Assembly: GCA_964511865.1 (NCBI GenBank)
Contig: CAZEHW010000206.1
Location: forward strand, 1 to 6,320
Length of the DNA stretch: 6,320 bases
DNA from: ChocPot-Mid sp964511865
Lineage (GTDB): Bacteria; Bacteroidota; Ignavibacteria; Kapaibacteriales; UBA2268
Direction of reading: 5' to 3'
Numbering within the stretch: position 1 is the first letter of the stretch; each line of letters opens with the position of its first letter. A program made the translations under genes and the position numbers. The notes under the pieces were generated by a model. It ran no database searches, had not been told where the DNA came from, and saw only the letters and a program-made list of their open reading frames with translations. Positions 5,216 through 6,320 of the stretch are shown here, piece after piece.

Positions 5216-6320
5216 ATGCTCGAAAATCTGAAAGAAATAAAACCGAATATTTGGGAAATACCCAAAACAGACAAAATGCGTGTGCCGGCGCGTCTCTATG
5301 TCAGTGGAAAAATGCTCGAGCAGGTGCTGAAAGACAGATCCCTTTGGCAATTACGAAATGTTGCTGAATTGCCGGGAATACAGAAGTACTCATTGGCAAT
5401 GCCGGATATTCACGAGGGCTACGGTTTCCCGATTGGCGGTGTTGCCGCTACTGATTTGAATGACGGAGTAATCTCTCCCGGCGGTATCGGTTATGACATA
5501 AACTGCGGTATCAGAGTTTTGAAAACAAAATTTTCTATTGATGAAGTAAAAAGTAAAATCAATTTTCTCTCAAAAGAAATCTACAATGAAGTTCCATCCG
5601 GTGTTGGTAAAGGAGGAAAAATTAAATTATCTTTTACCGAACTGGACAAAGCACTTAACAACGGTTGTAAGTGGGCATTAAAAGAGGGATATGCAACTGA
5701 CAGGGATTTGCAATTCACAGAATCAAACGGCTCATTAAGCTCCGCAGATTCTTTAGCCGTTTCAGATTATGCAAAAAAGCGTGGATTCGACCAGCTTGGA
5801 ACAATGGGCGCAGGAAACCATTTTATAGAGATTGGCGAGGTATCGGAAATATTTGATGAGGAAGCGGCACGTGCATTTGGTTTAAAAAAAGGACAGGTTG
5901 TAATTCAAATCCATACGGGTTCACGTGGATTGGGACATCAGGTTGCAACAGATTTTATTAAGACAATGAATGTTAAAGTCAGGGATTACGGAATAGAACT
6001 GCCGGATAGGGAATTATCCTGCGTTCCGATATCTTCATACGAAGGAGAGGAATACTATTCAGCAATGTCTGCCGCCGCAAATTTTGCCTGGGTGAACAGA
6101 CAACTTATAACATGGGAAGTGCGTCATGCATGGAAAAATATTTTTGGTTCAGCAGGTGGAAATCTTGATTTGCTTTACGATGTTGCTCATAACATAGCAA
6201 AAATCGAAGAGCATATATTTGACGGTAGTAAGAAAAAAGTGATGGTTCACCGCAAGGGAGCTACCCGGGCATTTCCGGCTCATCACCCTGAATTACCGAA
6301 AGATTACAGAGCAGTCGGAC
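5216..6320 (+). CDS. rtcB: RtcB, RNA 3'-phosphate/5'-hydroxyl ligase; partial, C-terminus off the right edge
   Basis: The first 368 residues of RtcB, a cytoplasmic GTP- and Mn-dependent ligase that joins RNA 2',3'-cyclic-phosphate or 3'-phosphate ends to 5'-hydroxyl ends, used in tRNA and rRNA repair. Visible signatures: AMPDIHEGYGFPIGG (61-75), PGGIGYDINCGIR (88-100) with metal ligands Asp94 and Cys97, GTMGAGNHFIEIG (195-207) with His202, QIHTGSRGLGHQ (231-242) with His233, YDVAHN (321-326) with His325, and MVHRKGATRAFP (343-354). The histidine that takes GMP lies further downstream, outside the window; family members are about 480 residues. An in-frame TAA eleven codons upstream makes ATG 5216 the first possible ATG. 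No clear Shine-Dalgarno sequence precedes it. It is transcribed away from the minus-strand cluster; no archease or rtcA/rtcR partner is visible here. Confidence 0.96.
   Translation, partial: MLENLKEIKPNIWEIPKTDKMRVPARLYVSGKMLEQVLKDRSLWQLRNVAELPGIQKYSLAMPDIHEGYGFPIGGVAATDLNDGVISPGGIGYDINCGIRVLKTKFSIDEVKSKINFLSKEIYNEVPSGVGKGGKIKLSFTELDKALNNGCKWALKEGYATDRDLQFTESNGSLSSADSLAVSDYAKKRGFDQLGTMGAGNHFIEIGEVSEIFDEEAARAFGLKKGQVVIQIHTGSRGLGHQVATDFIKTMNVKVRDYGIELPDRELSCVPISSYEGEEYYSAMSAAANFAWVNRQLITWEVRHAWKNIFGSAGGNLDLLYDVAHNIAKIEEHIFDGSKKKVMVHRKGATRAFPAHHPELPKDYRAVG

Overview
The window is AT-rich bacterial DNA, most likely from the Bacteroidota/Ignavibacteriota/Kapabacteria side of the FCB group. Two loci carry C-terminal domains of the type IX secretion system (T9SS) sorting-domain type, and a secreted esterase carries fibronectin-like modules. 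Two genes have clear Shine-Dalgarno sequences (AGGAGA, GAAAGGA), which fits Ignavibacteria/Kapabacteria-like lineages somewhat better than classical Bacteroidia or Flavobacteriia. That placement is inference, since no rRNA or marker phylogeny is available here.

Layout: everything from the left edge to about 5141 is on the minus strand; one gene on the right is on the plus strand. Read in minus-strand transcription order: (1) 5141-4173, an exported DWEDIA/GDIGDN-type protein that looks like a beta-propeller, followed in the -1 frame by a T9SS sorting domain ending at 3958; (2) 3915-3160, an RsuA/RluB-type 23S rRNA pseudouridine synthase interrupted by an in-frame TAG; (3) 3119-2622, a small exported protein of unknown function; (4) 2591-1860, a Tat-signal-bearing Fe/Mn superoxide dismutase; (5) 1720 to beyond the left edge, a secreted alpha/beta-hydrolase esterase with three fibronectin-III-like repeats and a T9SS tail. 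Genes 1 to 4 are separated by only 30-42 bases and could be one transcript. The esterase follows a 139-base gap that holds a candidate promoter. On the plus strand, rtcB (RNA 3'-phosphate/5'-hydroxyl ligase) starts at 5216, diverges from gene 1 across 74 bases, and runs off the right edge.

Functionally the window mixes envelope or secreted proteins (propeller protein, small exported protein, periplasmic SOD, T9SS esterase) with RNA enzymes (RluB-like, RtcB). I see no mobile element, CRISPR array, tRNA or rRNA. The most interesting structure is at 4218-4142. An A9 run there contains a dnaX-type A AAA AAG heptamer in the zero frame and is followed three bases later by a possible 12-bp stem. A -1 slip at this exact point would join the propeller protein to its T9SS sorting domain. 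The next gene downstream, rluB, is also interrupted (TAG plus an apparent three-codon loss), so two adjacent genes are disrupted while their flanking coding sequence remains well conserved.
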